Part shown: piece by piece, positions 45,573-54,243 of the stretch | How positions within the stretch are numbered: position 1 is the first letter of the stretch | Layout: every line of letters starts with the position of its first letter | Assembly (NCBI GenBank): GCA_020853575.1 | Contig: JADYYP010000045.1 | Coordinates: 124,001 to 188,000, forward strand | Length of the DNA stretch: 64,000 nt | Direction of reading: 5' to 3' | Source of the DNA: Planctomycetota bacterium | Lineage (GTDB): Bacteria > Planctomycetota > UBA1135 > GCA-002686595 | The notes under the pieces: generated by a model | The model's database searches: none | The model's input: the letters and a program-made list of their open reading frames with translations, nothing else | What the model was told of the DNA's origin: nothing | Translations under genes and position numbers: made by a program

Positions 45573-46478
45573 ATGAGCGTTCTCGTCGACAAGAACACGC
45601 GTCTGATCTGCCAGGGTTTCACCGGCAAGCACGGCACGTTCCACTCCGAGCAAGCGATCGCCTACGGCACGAACTTGGTCGGTGGTGTCACGCCCAAGAA
45701 GGGTGGCACCAAGCACCTCGACCGCCCGGTGTTCGACAGCGTCAAGCAGGCGGTCGATGCCACGGGCGCGAACGCGACGATGATCTATGTTCCGCCGCCC
45801 TTCGCCGCTGCCGCGATCCTGGAAGCCTACGAGGCCGGCATCGAGACCATCGTGTGCATCACCGAGGGCATCCCGGTGCTCGACATGGTCAAGGTCATGG
45901 AGAAGCTGCGCTCGGGCGCGAAGAAGGTGCGCCTGATCGGCCCCAATTGCCCCGGCATCATCACTCCGGGCGCGTGCAAGATCGGCATCATGCCGGGCTA
46001 CATCCACAAGCCCGGCCGCGTCGGCGTCGTGTCGCGCTCGGGCACCTTGACCTACGAGGCGGTGTGGCAACTCACCTCGCGCGGAATCGGTCAATCGACC
46101 TGCATCGGCATCGGTGGGGACCCGGTCAACGGCACGAACTTCGTCGACGCTCTGACGCTCTTCAATGCCGACCCCGACACGATCGGGATCATCCTGATCG
46201 GCGAGATCGGCGGCACGGCGGAAGAGCAGGCGGCGGAGTTCATCAAGCGCAACGTCAAGAAGCCGGTCGTCGGGTTCATCGCCGGAGCCACCGCGCCTCC
46301 GGGCCGCCGCATGGGTCACGCGGGCGCGATCATCTCCGGCGGCAAGGGCACGGCGAAGGAGAAGTACGCTGCGCTCTCGACCGCGGGCGTCACCGTCAGC
46401 CCCAGCCCGGCGCGCCTGGGCGAGATGATGGAGAAGCGCCTCGCCGACGCCGGATTGCTCGCAGCCGCGCGAGGCTGA
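45573..46478 (+). CDS. sucD: Succinyl-CoA synthetase, alpha subunit
   Basis: SucD (301 residues) carries the CoA-binding domain and the active-site histidine that is phosphorylated during catalysis. Motifs are [52 protein letters not shown] and the active His in [20 protein letters not shown] (in part). It is co-transcribed with sucC after an 11-base gap containing GAGGAA. A GC hairpin follows the stop after 16 bases. Confidence 0.97.
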   Translation: MSVLVDKNTRLICQGFTGKHGTFHSEQAIAYGTNLVGGVTPKKGGTKHLDRPVFDSVKQAVDATGANATMIYVPPPFAAAAILEAYEAGIETIVCITEGIPVLDMVKVMEKLRSGAKKVRLIGPNCPGIITPGACKIGIMPGYIHKPGRVGVVSRSGTLTYEAVWQLTSRGIGQSTCIGIGGDPVNGTNFVDALTLFNADPDTIGIILIGEIGGTAEEQAAEFIKRNVKKPVVGFIAGATAPPGRRMGHAGAIISGGKGTAKEKYAALSTAGVTVSPSPARLGEMMEKRLADAGLLAAARG

Positions 46479-46494
46479 GAGCTGGTCGAGAAGC

Positions 46495-46510
46495 GAGGGC
46501 ACGAGCCCTC
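46495..46510 (+). terminator. Short hairpin after sucD
   Basis: GAGGGC and GCCCTC form a six-base stem around ACGA, 16 bases past the sucD stop. No T-run follows. Confidence 0.4.
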
Positions 46511-46547
46511 AGCATGTCGATGGCACCGTCGCCCGCGGGGCGCCGAA

Positions 46548-46580
46548 CGCCGAGACCGTGAAGCCATCACGGTCTCGGCG
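46548..46580. terminator. Perfect 14-bp hairpin at the sucD/methyltransferase junction
   Basis: CGCCGAGACCGTGA and TCACGGTCTCGGCG are perfectly complementary around a five-base loop AGCCA. The minus-strand stop (TGA) of the methyltransferase gene is the first three bases of the right arm. It is the longest perfect stem I found, with no U-tract. It probably ends transcription from both sides. Confidence 0.6.
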
Positions 46581-47247
46581 CGGGCGCACTAGGCGTCGCG
46601 CGGTGCAGCGCGACCACGACGATCTTGTCCGACAGGTAGGGGACTCGTCGCACGGGAACGAACTCCCGCACGGCGAGTCCCGAGCTTTCCACCTCGCGGC
46701 GGATGTGCTCGAGCGGCAGCGCGCCGGGCCGTTTGGCGCGCAATCCGAGCTTCGCGCGCGCGTTCCCGAGCCACACCCGCAGCGCCTGGTCCTGGCGATA
46801 GTCCACGATCACGCCGATGCGACTCACGCGCGCGAGCTCGGCCAGGAACGCCTCGCGCAAGCGCTCGTCTCGGACGAGGTGCATCAGTCGAATGCACAGC
46901 GCGAGATCGAAGCTCCGATCGGCGAAGGGCAGGCGCGTGAGATCGCCCGCGATCCAATTCGAGGTTCCGCATTTCTCGCGCGCCACGGTGAGCATCGCAC
47001 TCGCCGCGTCCGCTCCGCAGTAGCGCCAGCCGCGGCTTGCGAAGAGGTCGTGGAAGCGGCCGGTTCCGCAGGGCACGTCGAGCACGCTGCGCGCGCCGTC
47101 GAAGTGCTCTAGGGCTCGTCCCAGCGCGCGCTGCTTGCGTTGATCGCGCGCGCGACCGCTGGATCCTCGCCAGCGACGGTCGTAGCTCGCGGCCACCTCG
47201 CCCGAGCGGTAGATCGCGAGTTTGTCGTCGGACTTGTCGTGCGCCAC
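46567..47247 (-). CDS. SAM-dependent methyltransferase, UbiE/Methyltransf_11-like
   Basis: This 226-residue methyltransferase shows SVLDVPCGTGRF (SAM motif I), the acidic ADAASAMLTVA, and a methyltransferase-11-type LPFADRSFDLALCIRLMHLV. Upstream it has the YDRRWRG feature common in small-molecule or lipid methyltransferases. The GTG at 47247 is inferred because TACGAT ends nine bases before it. The gene is divergent, 21 bases from the MnmC-like gene. The substrate is unknown. Confidence 0.85.
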   Translation of the reverse strand: MAHDKSDDKLAIYRSGEVAASYDRRWRGSSGRARDQRKQRALGRALEHFDGARSVLDVPCGTGRFHDLFASRGWRYCGADAASAMLTVAREKCGTSNWIAGDLTRLPFADRSFDLALCIRLMHLVRDERLREAFLAELARVSRIGVIVDYRQDQALRVWLGNARAKLGLRAKRPGALPLEHIRREVESSGLAVREFVPVRRVPYLSDKIVVVALHRATPSAPAPRP

Positions 47248-47256
47248 CGGTCTGGC

Positions 47257-47262
47257 ATCGTA
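47257..47262 (-). promoter_or_regulatory. -10 element TACGAT of the methyltransferase gene
   Basis: TACGAT on the minus strand ends nine bases before the GTG at 47247. It is part of a very short divergent region (47248-47268). Confidence 0.45.
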
Positions 47263-47268
47263 GCGTCG

Positions 47269-48000
47269 ATGTGGAGACCCGTCCGGACCGCTGACGGCTC
47301 GTGGACCCTGGAGCACTCAGGCCACGGTCAAGCGTGCCACTCCCACAGCGGCGCGTGGCTGCAAGCTCGAGCGCGCTACGCCGAGCCCTGCCGGCTGCAG
47401 CATCTGGCGCGCGAGCGCGGCGTCGTGCGCGTGCTCGACATCGGCACTGGGCTAGGGCTCAACCTCGCCGCTGCCGCACGAGCCGCCGCGCAGGGCGGTG
47501 GCCGCATGCAGGCGGTGACCCTGGAGCGCGATTCGCGCGTGCTCCAGGCCGCCTTCGAGCTGCCCGACTGGCCTGCGGACATTGCCGAACACCTGGCCCC
47601 GATCCACGCCGCCTTGCGCGAGCAGCTCGCTCACTCGTCGTCCAGCGCCACGCTCGATCTGCGCCTGGGTGACGCGCGCGAGCGCCTCACGGAGCTCTCC
47701 CTCGAGCCCTTCGACGCGGTGTTCCTCGACCCCTTCTCGCCCCAGGTCGAGCCGGAGCTGTGGAGTGAGGCATTCCTGGCCGCGGTTGCGCGCCGAATGG
47801 CGCCGCACGCAGTCTTGTCGACGTACTCCGCCTCCCTGGGAGTCCGAACGACGTTGGCGCGCGTCGGACTGGCCGTCGGGCTCGGACCGCGCGTTGGAAC
47901 CAAGGCTTCGGGCACGCTGGCGAGCTTCGAGACCTCCCTGCCGGAGCTCGAGCCACGCGTTGCGCGCAAGCTCGCGCGGCGCCTGGAGCGAACGAACTGA
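47269..48000 (+). CDS. MnmC-like tRNA-modification methyltransferase domain protein
   Basis: This 243-residue protein matches the methyltransferase domain of MnmC, which methylates the aminomethyl group on uridine 34 after MnmE/MnmG act. It has the SAM-binding VLDIGTGLGLNLAAAA, an acidic LRLGDARERL, and the family's FLDPFSPQVEPELWSEAFL segment (DxFxP...W). The FAD oxidase half of classic MnmC is missing, as in many stand-alone homologues. The predicted start ATG is TGG-adjacent (MWRPVRTADGSW). mnmG and mnmA lie about 26 kb and 20 kb away in the same window. Confidence 0.85.
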   Translation: MWRPVRTADGSWTLEHSGHGQACHSHSGAWLQARARYAEPCRLQHLARERGVVRVLDIGTGLGLNLAAAARAAAQGGGRMQAVTLERDSRVLQAAFELPDWPADIAEHLAPIHAALREQLAHSSSSATLDLRLGDARERLTELSLEPFDAVFLDPFSPQVEPELWSEAFLAAVARRMAPHAVLSTYSASLGVRTTLARVGLAVGLGPRVGTKASGTLASFETSLPELEPRVARKLARRLERTN

Positions 48001-48068
48001 ACGCCGCGGCCAGCGGCCGTCGGGCGCGATTTCCCGCGAGCCGGTGACGGCCATCGGGGCGCATGCTC

Positions 48069-48074
48069 TACAAT
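48069..48074 (+). promoter_or_regulatory. -10 element TACAAT of tatA
   Basis: TACAAT, one mismatch from TATAAT, lies 132 bases before the tatA ATG. The best -35 candidate, GTGACG, is 19 bases upstream. The leader would be about 126 bases, much longer than usual here. Confidence 0.45.
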
Positions 48075-48206
48075 GCGGGTCGAAGCGCGGTGCACCTAGT
48101 CCCCCGGGGCCGCATCGGATCGTCGCGGACCAGCCAGGCTCGCGCGCTGCCGGTGCGCTCGCGGACGCGGACAGTTCCGCACCCGTCATTCGAAGCGAGA
48201 AACCTC

Positions 48207-48440
48207 ATGGGCTTGGGACTCACGGAATGGCTCGTCATCCTGGTCATCGTCGTGCTGCTGTTCGGCGCTCGGAAGCTGCCCGAGCTTGCGCACTCGATGG
48301 GTTCGAGCGTACAGGCCTTCAAGAAGGGCATGAAGGAAGGCGCCGAGGACACCACCAAGGACAAGGCCAAGCCGCAGGACGACTCCACTGCTGACCACGG
48401 GTCGGGCTCCGGTTCTGGCCACAACGGCGCCGCGCACTGA
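48207..48440 (+). CDS. tatA: Sec-independent translocase subunit TatA
   Basis: TatA (77 residues) forms the pore-like component of twin-arginine protein export. It has an N-terminal transmembrane helix (LTEWLVILVIVVLLFGA) followed by the family's amphipathic helix with FGARKLPELAHSMGSSV and AFKKGMKEG. The C-terminal tail is Gly/Ser/His-rich. No tatB or tatC is adjacent. It is followed after six bases by mobA, starting an apparent operon. Tat export is the usual route for molybdoenzymes, which makes the mobA adjacency sensible. Confidence 0.94.
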   Translation: MGLGLTEWLVILVIVVLLFGARKLPELAHSMGSSVQAFKKGMKEGAEDTTKDKAKPQDDSTADHGSGSGSGHNGAAH

Positions 48441-48446
48441 ACGGCC

Positions 48447-49208
48447 GTGGAAGCCTCGGGCTGGAGTCGGGACGAGGGTGGACCGGCCCGCGCGGTGGCA
48501 CGTGAGGCCTCGTGGCGCAGTGCTCCCGTGCTCGCGACGCGTGGATGTGTCGCGGGCCGCGGCCCATCCAAGATCACCCTGGCGGACGCTCCGCCGCCGA
48601 GCGACGTCACCGGCCTGGTGATCTGCGGTGGCGCGAGCCGTCGCATGGGCCGCGACAAGGCGCTCCTCGAATTTGGTGGCAAGCCGATGATCGCCTACGC
48701 GATCGAGGCCCTGCGCCCGGTGGCGCAGCGCGTGGTGATCGCGACTGGAACAAGCCCGCGCTACGCGTTCACCGGCTGCGAGAGCGTGCTCGATTCCGAA
48801 TGCGACTGCGGGCCGCTCGGCGGCCTGCTCGCGGGCCTGGAGGCCGCGCGGACAGAGTGGGTGGCAACGCTGGCCTGTGATCTACCGAACGCGGACGCTG
48901 GCGCGCTGCGCGCGCTGCTCGCCGAAGCCGCTCGCAACACGCTCGACGTGTGCATGCTCGAGCTCGAGCGCGGATCGCAGCCCCTGTTCGCGGTTTATCG
49001 CGCGCGCTGCGCGGCCGCGGTCCGAGCTGCGCTGCTGCGCGGCGAGCGGCGCATGCTCTCGTTCCACGCGGGCCTCGCGGTCGGTTCGCTCGCCGCCTCG
49101 CAGTTGGGCGACCTGGGCGAATCCGTGGCCGTCAACGTCAATACACCCGACGACCTTGAGTGCCTGGAACGACCTGGCGACGCAGGCGATAAGGGATGCT
49201 CCCCATGA
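48447..49208 (+). CDS. mobA: Molybdenum cofactor guanylyltransferase MobA
   Basis: MobA attaches GMP to molybdopterin to form the bis-MGD cofactor of many oxidoreductases. The enzyme core begins GLVICGGASRRMGRDKALLEFGG (split), the nucleotide-binding signature. It continues with GPLGGLLAGLEAA and the acidic LACDLP. A non-family N-terminal stretch of about 50 residues precedes it if the GTG at 48447 is used. Shorter starts (GTG 48495 or 48527) are possible, so the 5' end is uncertain. The TGA overlaps the next gene's ATG. Confidence 0.88.
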   Translation: MEASGWSRDEGGPARAVAREASWRSAPVLATRGCVAGRGPSKITLADAPPPSDVTGLVICGGASRRMGRDKALLEFGGKPMIAYAIEALRPVAQRVVIATGTSPRYAFTGCESVLDSECDCGPLGGLLAGLEAARTEWVATLACDLPNADAGALRALLAEAARNTLDVCMLELERGSQPLFAVYRARCAAAVRAALLRGERRMLSFHAGLAVGSLAASQLGDLGESVAVNVNTPDDLECLERPGDAGDKGCSP

Positions 49209-50191
49209 GTTCTCAGCAATCCGAGTTGATGCGCCTGCTCTTGCCCGTCGCCGATGGGATCAAGCGCACGCGCGAGACGATCGCAGCCCAGTTGTCCGGG
49301 ACCTCGCCGGCGGTCCGCGACATGGTCGAGCACATCGGTCGCTTCCAAGGCAAGCAGCTGCGCGCCGCGCTGGTGCTCCTGTGCGGCGACGCGACCTCGA
49401 ATTCGACCGACGAGCATTCGTCGATCGCGGCGGTGGTCGAGATGATCCACTTGGCCACCCTGGTCCACGACGACGTGCTCGACGGGGCCGAGGTGCGCCG
49501 GCGCGTGGCCTGCGTCAACCAGCGCTGGGACAACCAAACGGCCGTGCTGCTCGGCGACTTCCTGTACGCGCGGGCCTTCGCGCTCTCGACGGATCTCTCG
49601 TCGCGCATGTGCAGCCGCGTGCTGGCCGAGGCGACGCGCCGCATCTGCGTGGGCGAGATCCAGCAGGCCGCCAGTCGCTACGACTTCGAGATGACGCAGG
49701 AGCGCTACGAGTGGATCGCCGGGGCCAAGACCGCGACGTTGTACGCCGCGGCTTGCGAACTCGGTGCGCGCTATCCGAGCGGACACGACGAGCAAGGCGC
49801 GCGCATGCGCCAATTCGGGTGGGAGCTCGGCCTCGCTTTCCAGATCATCGACGATTGCCTCGACCTGACGGCAACGCAGCAGGAGGTCGGGAAGTCGGTC
49901 GGGACCGACGTGGAAGACGGCAAGGTCACGCTGCCGGTGCTGTGGGCCTACGCGCGCGCGGACGAGTCGACGCGCGCCGCGATCCGCGACATCTACACGC
50001 GCACCGAGGCCGGCGATCGAGTGGGTGACCTGCGGCGCCGCTGCCGCGTCTTGGAGGGCGTCGAGTATGCGCGCCACCGCGCGGACGAGCTGATCCACTC
50101 GGCGCTCGACCGTGTTCGCGAGCTCCCGCCGAGCGCGGCGCGTGCGTCACTCGAGAACATCGCGGGCTTCGTGCTCGAGCGCAGTTGGTAG
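49205..50191 (+). CDS. Polyprenyl diphosphate synthase
   Basis: This 328-residue trans-isoprenyl diphosphate synthase makes the polyprenyl chain of a quinone or carrier. The two aspartate-rich motifs are [14 protein letters not shown] and [12 protein letters not shown]. Supporting residues are [11 protein letters not shown] and the lysine/aspartate [11 protein letters not shown] region. The ATG overlaps the mobA stop (ATGA) and AAGGGA lies upstream at normal spacing. Product length cannot be predicted, but residue size before the first motif suggests a long chain. Confidence 0.93.
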   Translation: MSSQQSELMRLLLPVADGIKRTRETIAAQLSGTSPAVRDMVEHIGRFQGKQLRAALVLLCGDATSNSTDEHSSIAAVVEMIHLATLVHDDVLDGAEVRRRVACVNQRWDNQTAVLLGDFLYARAFALSTDLSSRMCSRVLAEATRRICVGEIQQAASRYDFEMTQERYEWIAGAKTATLYAAACELGARYPSGHDEQGARMRQFGWELGLAFQIIDDCLDLTATQQEVGKSVGTDVEDGKVTLPVLWAYARADESTRAAIRDIYTRTEAGDRVGDLRRRCRVLEGVEYARHRADELIHSALDRVRELPPSAARASLENIAGFVLERSW

Positions 50192-50231
50192 GGCTCGGTT
50201 CCTCGAGCGTCGCAAACGGCGAGAGCGAACG

Positions 50232-51113
50232 ATGACCGACAGCACCACACGCGCGACAGCGCGCTCCATCGATGGCAAGTCGATCGCGCGCGAGGTGCGC
50301 CAGGCGGTCGCCCTACGTTGCGCCGCGCTCGCAGCGCGCGGCCAGCCCCCCGGGCTCGCCGTCGTGCTGGTCGGAGACGATCCCGCGTCGCAAGTGTACG
50401 TGCGCAACAAGGACAAGGCGGCGCAGGAGGCGGGGTTCCAGGTCCGGACGCTGAAGCTGGATGCGAACACGACCCAGGCGAAGCTGTTGAGCGTGGTCGA
50501 GGAGCTCAATCGCGACCGCGCGGTCCACGGGATCCTGGTGCAACTGCCCTTGCCTCGCGGGCTCGACGCCGCCGCGATCGTCCGCGCCATCGACCCTCGC
50601 AAGGATGTGGATGGATTGCACCCCGAGAACGTTGCAGCGCTGGTGCTGGGGAGCGAGGGATTGTTCCCGTGCACGCCGCTCGGCTGCATCGAGTTGTGCG
50701 ACCGCGCGGGTGCCCGGCTCGCCGGGCGCCGTGTGGTGGTGGTGGGGCGTTCGATGCTGGTCGGCAAGCCCTTGGCGCTGCTAGCGCTCGCGCGCGACGC
50801 GACCGTCACCGTGTGCCACAGCAAGACCGCGGATCTGCCCGCCGTTTGCCGCGAAGCGGACATCCTGATCGCCGCGGTCGGTCGCCCGGAGATGGTCCGT
50901 GGCGACTGGATCAAGCCGGGAGCGACGGTCCTCGACGTGGGGATCAACCGCCTGCCCGATGGACGCCTGGTGGGCGACGTCGCCCATGCCGAGGCGCTGG
51001 CCACGGCGGGCGCGATCACTCCAGTCCCCGGCGGCGTCGGGCCGATGACGATCGCCATGTTGCTCGCGAACACCGCCACCGCCGCCCAGCGCCTCAGCGC
51101 GCCGGGAGTGTGA
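50232..51113 (+). CDS. folD: Bifunctional methylenetetrahydrofolate dehydrogenase/cyclohydrolase FolD
   Basis: FolD (293 residues) converts 5,10-methylene-THF to 10-formyl-THF through NADP-dependent dehydrogenation and hydrolysis. The active-site regions are [26 protein letters not shown] and [17 protein letters not shown] (split), with the NADP loop [16 protein letters not shown] and the late [16 protein letters not shown]. The ATG is preceded by GAGCGAACG. It lies 40 bases after the polyprenyl synthase gene and overlaps the rhomboid gene start (GTGA). Confidence 0.97.
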   Translation: MTDSTTRATARSIDGKSIAREVRQAVALRCAALAARGQPPGLAVVLVGDDPASQVYVRNKDKAAQEAGFQVRTLKLDANTTQAKLLSVVEELNRDRAVHGILVQLPLPRGLDAAAIVRAIDPRKDVDGLHPENVAALVLGSEGLFPCTPLGCIELCDRAGARLAGRRVVVVGRSMLVGKPLALLALARDATVTVCHSKTADLPAVCREADILIAAVGRPEMVRGDWIKPGATVLDVGINRLPDGRLVGDVAHAEALATAGAITPVPGGVGPMTIAMLLANTATAAQRLSAPGV

Positions 51114-51964
51114 GCGCGCCTTTCCGGTGGCCCATGTCGCCCGCGTCGCGCACTCCGGACTTCTACGACGACGAGCCGCGTTCCTTTGCCTTCCCCGGAC
51201 TGACTCCGGTGGTCAAGTGGCTCTTGATCGCCAACATCGGGCTGGGCGTGCTGTTCTTGCTGACGCTGCGCTCGGAGTTCGCAGGCCAAGTCCACGACCT
51301 GCTGGCACTCGACAGCGAACGTTGGCGCGCACGAGCGCCACTGGTTCCGCTGTGGGAGCTGGTGACCTTTGGGTTCTTGCACTCGCGGGTCGACCCGACG
51401 CACGTGCTGTTCAACATGCTCGGGTTGTTCTTTTTCGGAACGGCGATGGAGGCGCGCCTGGGCTCGCGCCGCTTCGCCTGGTTCTACCTGGCGGCGATCG
51501 TCGTCCCAGCAGTGCTGCAACTCACGGCCTCGCTCCTGTTCCACTGGCCGGTCCTGGTCGTCGGCGCGTCGGGCGCCGTGTTGGCCTTGGTGGTCGCGCT
51601 GGCCACGCTGGAGCCGCGCGCGCGCGTGATCTTCATCTTGGTGCCCTTGAAGCTGTGGGTCCTGGCGACGATCTACGTCGCGCTCGACGTGATCGGCCTG
51701 GTCGCGCAGACCGGCAACGCCGCGCATCTCGTGCATTTGGGCGGAGCGGCCTTGGGCTTCACGCTGGTGAAGACCGGCTGGTTGTGGTTCGACCCGGCGG
51801 CCGCCTATCGCCAGCGTCGAGAGCAGCGCGTCGAGGAGCAAGCGCAGTCGGACGAGCAGCGGCTGGACCAATTGCTCGAACGCATCCACCGCGAGGGGAT
51901 CGGCTCGCTTTCCGCACGCGACAAGGACTTCCTCAAGCGCATGTCCTCGCGCAAGTCGGGTTGA
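51110..51964 (+). CDS. Rhomboid-family intramembrane serine protease
   Basis: This 284-residue membrane protein has about six transmembrane segments. The catalytic serine is in [12 protein letters not shown] and the histidine in [14 protein letters not shown]. The usual HxxxN motif appears as [14 protein letters not shown], where the His aids oxyanion formation. A cytoplasmic C-terminal tail of about 70 residues is charged. The GTG start overlaps the folD stop (GTGA); an ATG at 51134 is an alternative that removes eight residues. Rhomboids cleave membrane proteins within the bilayer; the substrate is unknown. Confidence 0.9.
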   Translation: MSAPFRWPMSPASRTPDFYDDEPRSFAFPGLTPVVKWLLIANIGLGVLFLLTLRSEFAGQVHDLLALDSERWRARAPLVPLWELVTFGFLHSRVDPTHVLFNMLGLFFFGTAMEARLGSRRFAWFYLAAIVVPAVLQLTASLLFHWPVLVVGASGAVLALVVALATLEPRARVIFILVPLKLWVLATIYVALDVIGLVAQTGNAAHLVHLGGAALGFTLVKTGWLWFDPAAAYRQRREQRVEEQAQSDEQRLDQLLERIHREGIGSLSARDKDFLKRMSSRKSG

Positions 51965-51993
51965 TTGTGAGGCACTTTCGGGCGCGTTAGACT
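51965..51993 (+). promoter_or_regulatory. Sigma-70-type promoter of the 683-residue secreted protein gene
   Basis: TTGTGA (51965-51970) and TAGACT (51988-51993) are separated by 17 bases. The leader to the ATG is about 98 bases. It starts immediately after the rhomboid stop. Confidence 0.6.
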
Positions 51994-52097
51994 GCCGAAT
52001 CGAAGGCTGGGCGTGCGGGTGACTCCGATGGGCCGCGCGCCGTGCCCTCCTCGACACCGACCTCTCGCGTGCGCGCCCTCGCGGCGCGGTCCTCGTC

Positions 52098-54149
52098 ATG
52101 AAGATCCAGACGATCGCTCTCGCCGCCGTCCTCACGCTCGGCGTGCTCCCGCTTCCCGCGTCGTTCGGCGCGCCCGCAGCGGCGCAGCAGGACCGCGCCA
52201 AGGACTTCAAGACCAAGCTCAAGGACCAGGTCAAGATCAAGGCCTACGACGAGATCGCCAAGCTCCTGCGCCAGTACCAAGAGGAAGCGGTCAACTACGT
52301 CGACGAGCTCGCGGCCACGATGTCGATCCAGAACAGCGACGAGATCGAGGCCGAGTTCGAGGCCTTGCGACGTTCCTGGAAGGACGCCTTCAAGACCAAC
52401 TTCGTCGACGCCATCTACACCTACCACTCCAAGCTCGCGCTGGACCAAGGGCGGCGCAAGGAACGCATCGCGCTCCTCGCGCGCTACACGGACAACTACG
52501 CCAAGTTCGATTCCAATCGCAACGGCGCCAAGTCTGGGCCGGCGTTCGAGCTGTGCGGTTCCGAGTTCGCGGGCATGAGCGAGGCCTTCGCGACGCTCGG
52601 TGACTACTTCTACGCGGCGCGCTGCGCCAGCGGTGCAGGCATCTGCTACGACAACCTCTACCGCGGCACCGAAGCCGACTTCAAGAAGGCCTGCCTGTAC
52701 TTCGGCAAGGTGGTCGAGTACTTCGACAAGATCGAGCTCAACTACTCGCTCTACACGCAGTGCAAGCAGCGCTGGGAAACCCTGGTGCGCGAGGGCCACG
52801 CGCCCGAAGCTCCGCCGGATCCCAACGCCCCGCCGTCGACGACCCCGACTCCGCAGCCCGCGGCCACGCTCACGGTGGCCACCAGCTTCGAGGTCCTGAA
52901 GAGCCTGGACGAGTTCCAGCGCCCCAATTTTTGTGCTGACGAGCTGTACGCCGTTTGGCCGGTGATCAATTTGGGTGCGAAGGGCTCCTCCGGCAAGTTC
53001 ATGGCACTCGACGGCCTGATGGTGCTGCGCCCCGATTCCGCCAAGGTGGGCGTCGATCTCAATCACGACGGCAACGCCGACAAGCTGGCCGGAATCACGG
53101 GCAACTTGACCACCATCGAATGCGAGATCGGCGAGGGCGAGGAGAAGCGCAAGTGGGCCTTCGTCTTCAAGACCGGCATCCAAGAAGACACGTTTCAAGG
53201 TCTGAAGACCAACTTGGCGCCCGACGACAGGCAAATGCGCTTCTACGTGCAGAGCGCGGCGAGCGTGGTGAGCACGATCAACGGGGTGCCGTTCCGCGTC
53301 ATCGACGACAACATGGACGGTGTGTACGGTTCCGCGCCGCGCACCTACTCCTACGGTGGGATCTCCGAGGGCATCTACCAGCCCGAGTTCGACTGCGTGG
53401 TCGTCGGTGAGTCCAAGCGCGCGCGACCTTGGAGCCAGTTCCAGGAGATCGGTGGCGCGTGGTACGAGATCGTCGCCGAGAAATCGGGCAACACGCTCAA
53501 GGCGACACCCGTGCAACTCGACACCGGCACGATCAAGCTCGATTTCAAGGGGCCCTACCCGACGTGGATCGTGCTGCGCGGCACGGGCAAGCTCGAGAAC
53601 ATGTTCGTCGACATCGTCGACCCCGGGAAAAAGCCGGTGACCGTGCCTGCGGGAACCTACGAGTTGTTCGCGGGCGAGCTGCGCTCAGGCAAGAAGGCGC
53701 AGACCATGAAGGCGCTGATGTTGCCCCCCCAGTCCAACGGCAAGAAGTGGACGGTCGCCAAGGGGGCTGAGTGCACCGTGCAACTCGGAGGTCCCTTCGG
53801 GTTCGACTTCGTGTTCGAAACAGGCGAGAGCTCGCTCACGCTCAAGGGCAAGAGCATCACGGTGGTCGGAGTCGCGGGCGAGCGCTACGAGCGCACCTGG
53901 AATTGTGTCCCGCGGCCGGAGCTCAGTTGGCGCAAGGCCGGCACGAAGAAGGGCAGCAAGCCGGAGAAGCTGGACATCGTCCAGGACCTGCTCGAGACCG
54001 CCGAGGACGGCAGCTACAAATACAGCGAAACCGACACGTGGCGCCCGATCGACTCGGTGGTCGAGATCAAGAAGGGCGAAGCGGTCGAAATGCAACTCGT
54101 CGAGAAGAAGAACAAGCTGTTCGGCGAAATCGAAAGCGCCTGGAAGTAG
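52098..54149 (+). CDS. Large secreted protein of unknown function
   Basis: I do not recognise a family for this 683-residue protein. It starts with a signal peptide (MKIQTIALAAVLTLGVLP and an Ala-rich end at AAAQQ). A helical N-terminal part of about 220 residues is rich in Lys, Tyr and Phe, followed by a Pro/Thr linker (PNAPPSTTPTPQ) and a beta-rich C-terminal half. Two Asp/Asn loops, VDLNHDGNADKL and DDNMDGVYG, resemble calcium-binding dockerin/VCBS-type loops. Its own promoter and its position apart from any operon suggest a stand-alone exported protein, perhaps an envelope component. The function is unknown. Confidence 0.8.
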   Translation: MKIQTIALAAVLTLGVLPLPASFGAPAAAQQDRAKDFKTKLKDQVKIKAYDEIAKLLRQYQEEAVNYVDELAATMSIQNSDEIEAEFEALRRSWKDAFKTNFVDAIYTYHSKLALDQGRRKERIALLARYTDNYAKFDSNRNGAKSGPAFELCGSEFAGMSEAFATLGDYFYAARCASGAGICYDNLYRGTEADFKKACLYFGKVVEYFDKIELNYSLYTQCKQRWETLVREGHAPEAPPDPNAPPSTTPTPQPAATLTVATSFEVLKSLDEFQRPNFCADELYAVWPVINLGAKGSSGKFMALDGLMVLRPDSAKVGVDLNHDGNADKLAGITGNLTTIECEIGEGEEKRKWAFVFKTGIQEDTFQGLKTNLAPDDRQMRFYVQSAASVVSTINGVPFRVIDDNMDGVYGSAPRTYSYGGISEGIYQPEFDCVVVGESKRARPWSQFQEIGGAWYEIVAEKSGNTLKATPVQLDTGTIKLDFKGPYPTWIVLRGTGKLENMFVDIVDPGKKPVTVPAGTYELFAGELRSGKKAQTMKALMLPPQSNGKKWTVAKGAECTVQLGGPFGFDFVFETGESSLTLKGKSITVVGVAGERYERTWNCVPRPELSWRKAGTKKGSKPEKLDIVQDLLETAEDGSYKYSETDTWRPIDSVVEIKKGEAVEMQLVEKKNKLFGEIESAWK

Positions 54150-54169
54150 CACCAGGTACTGCATCGACG

Positions 54170-54199
54170 GGCACGCGCATCTCGGCGCGTGCGCGTGCC
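54170..54199. other. 9-bp GC hairpin between the secreted protein gene and serS
   Basis: GGCACGCGC (54170-54178) pairs with GCGCGTGCC (54191-54199) around a 12-base loop. It lies 21 bases after the upstream stop and 44 bases before serS. It could be a U-less terminator or a leader structure of serS. Confidence 0.4.
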
Positions 54200-54243
54200 T
54201 CCTCCAGTCCAAACGGGCAGACAGTCGTCGTTTCAATCCTCAC

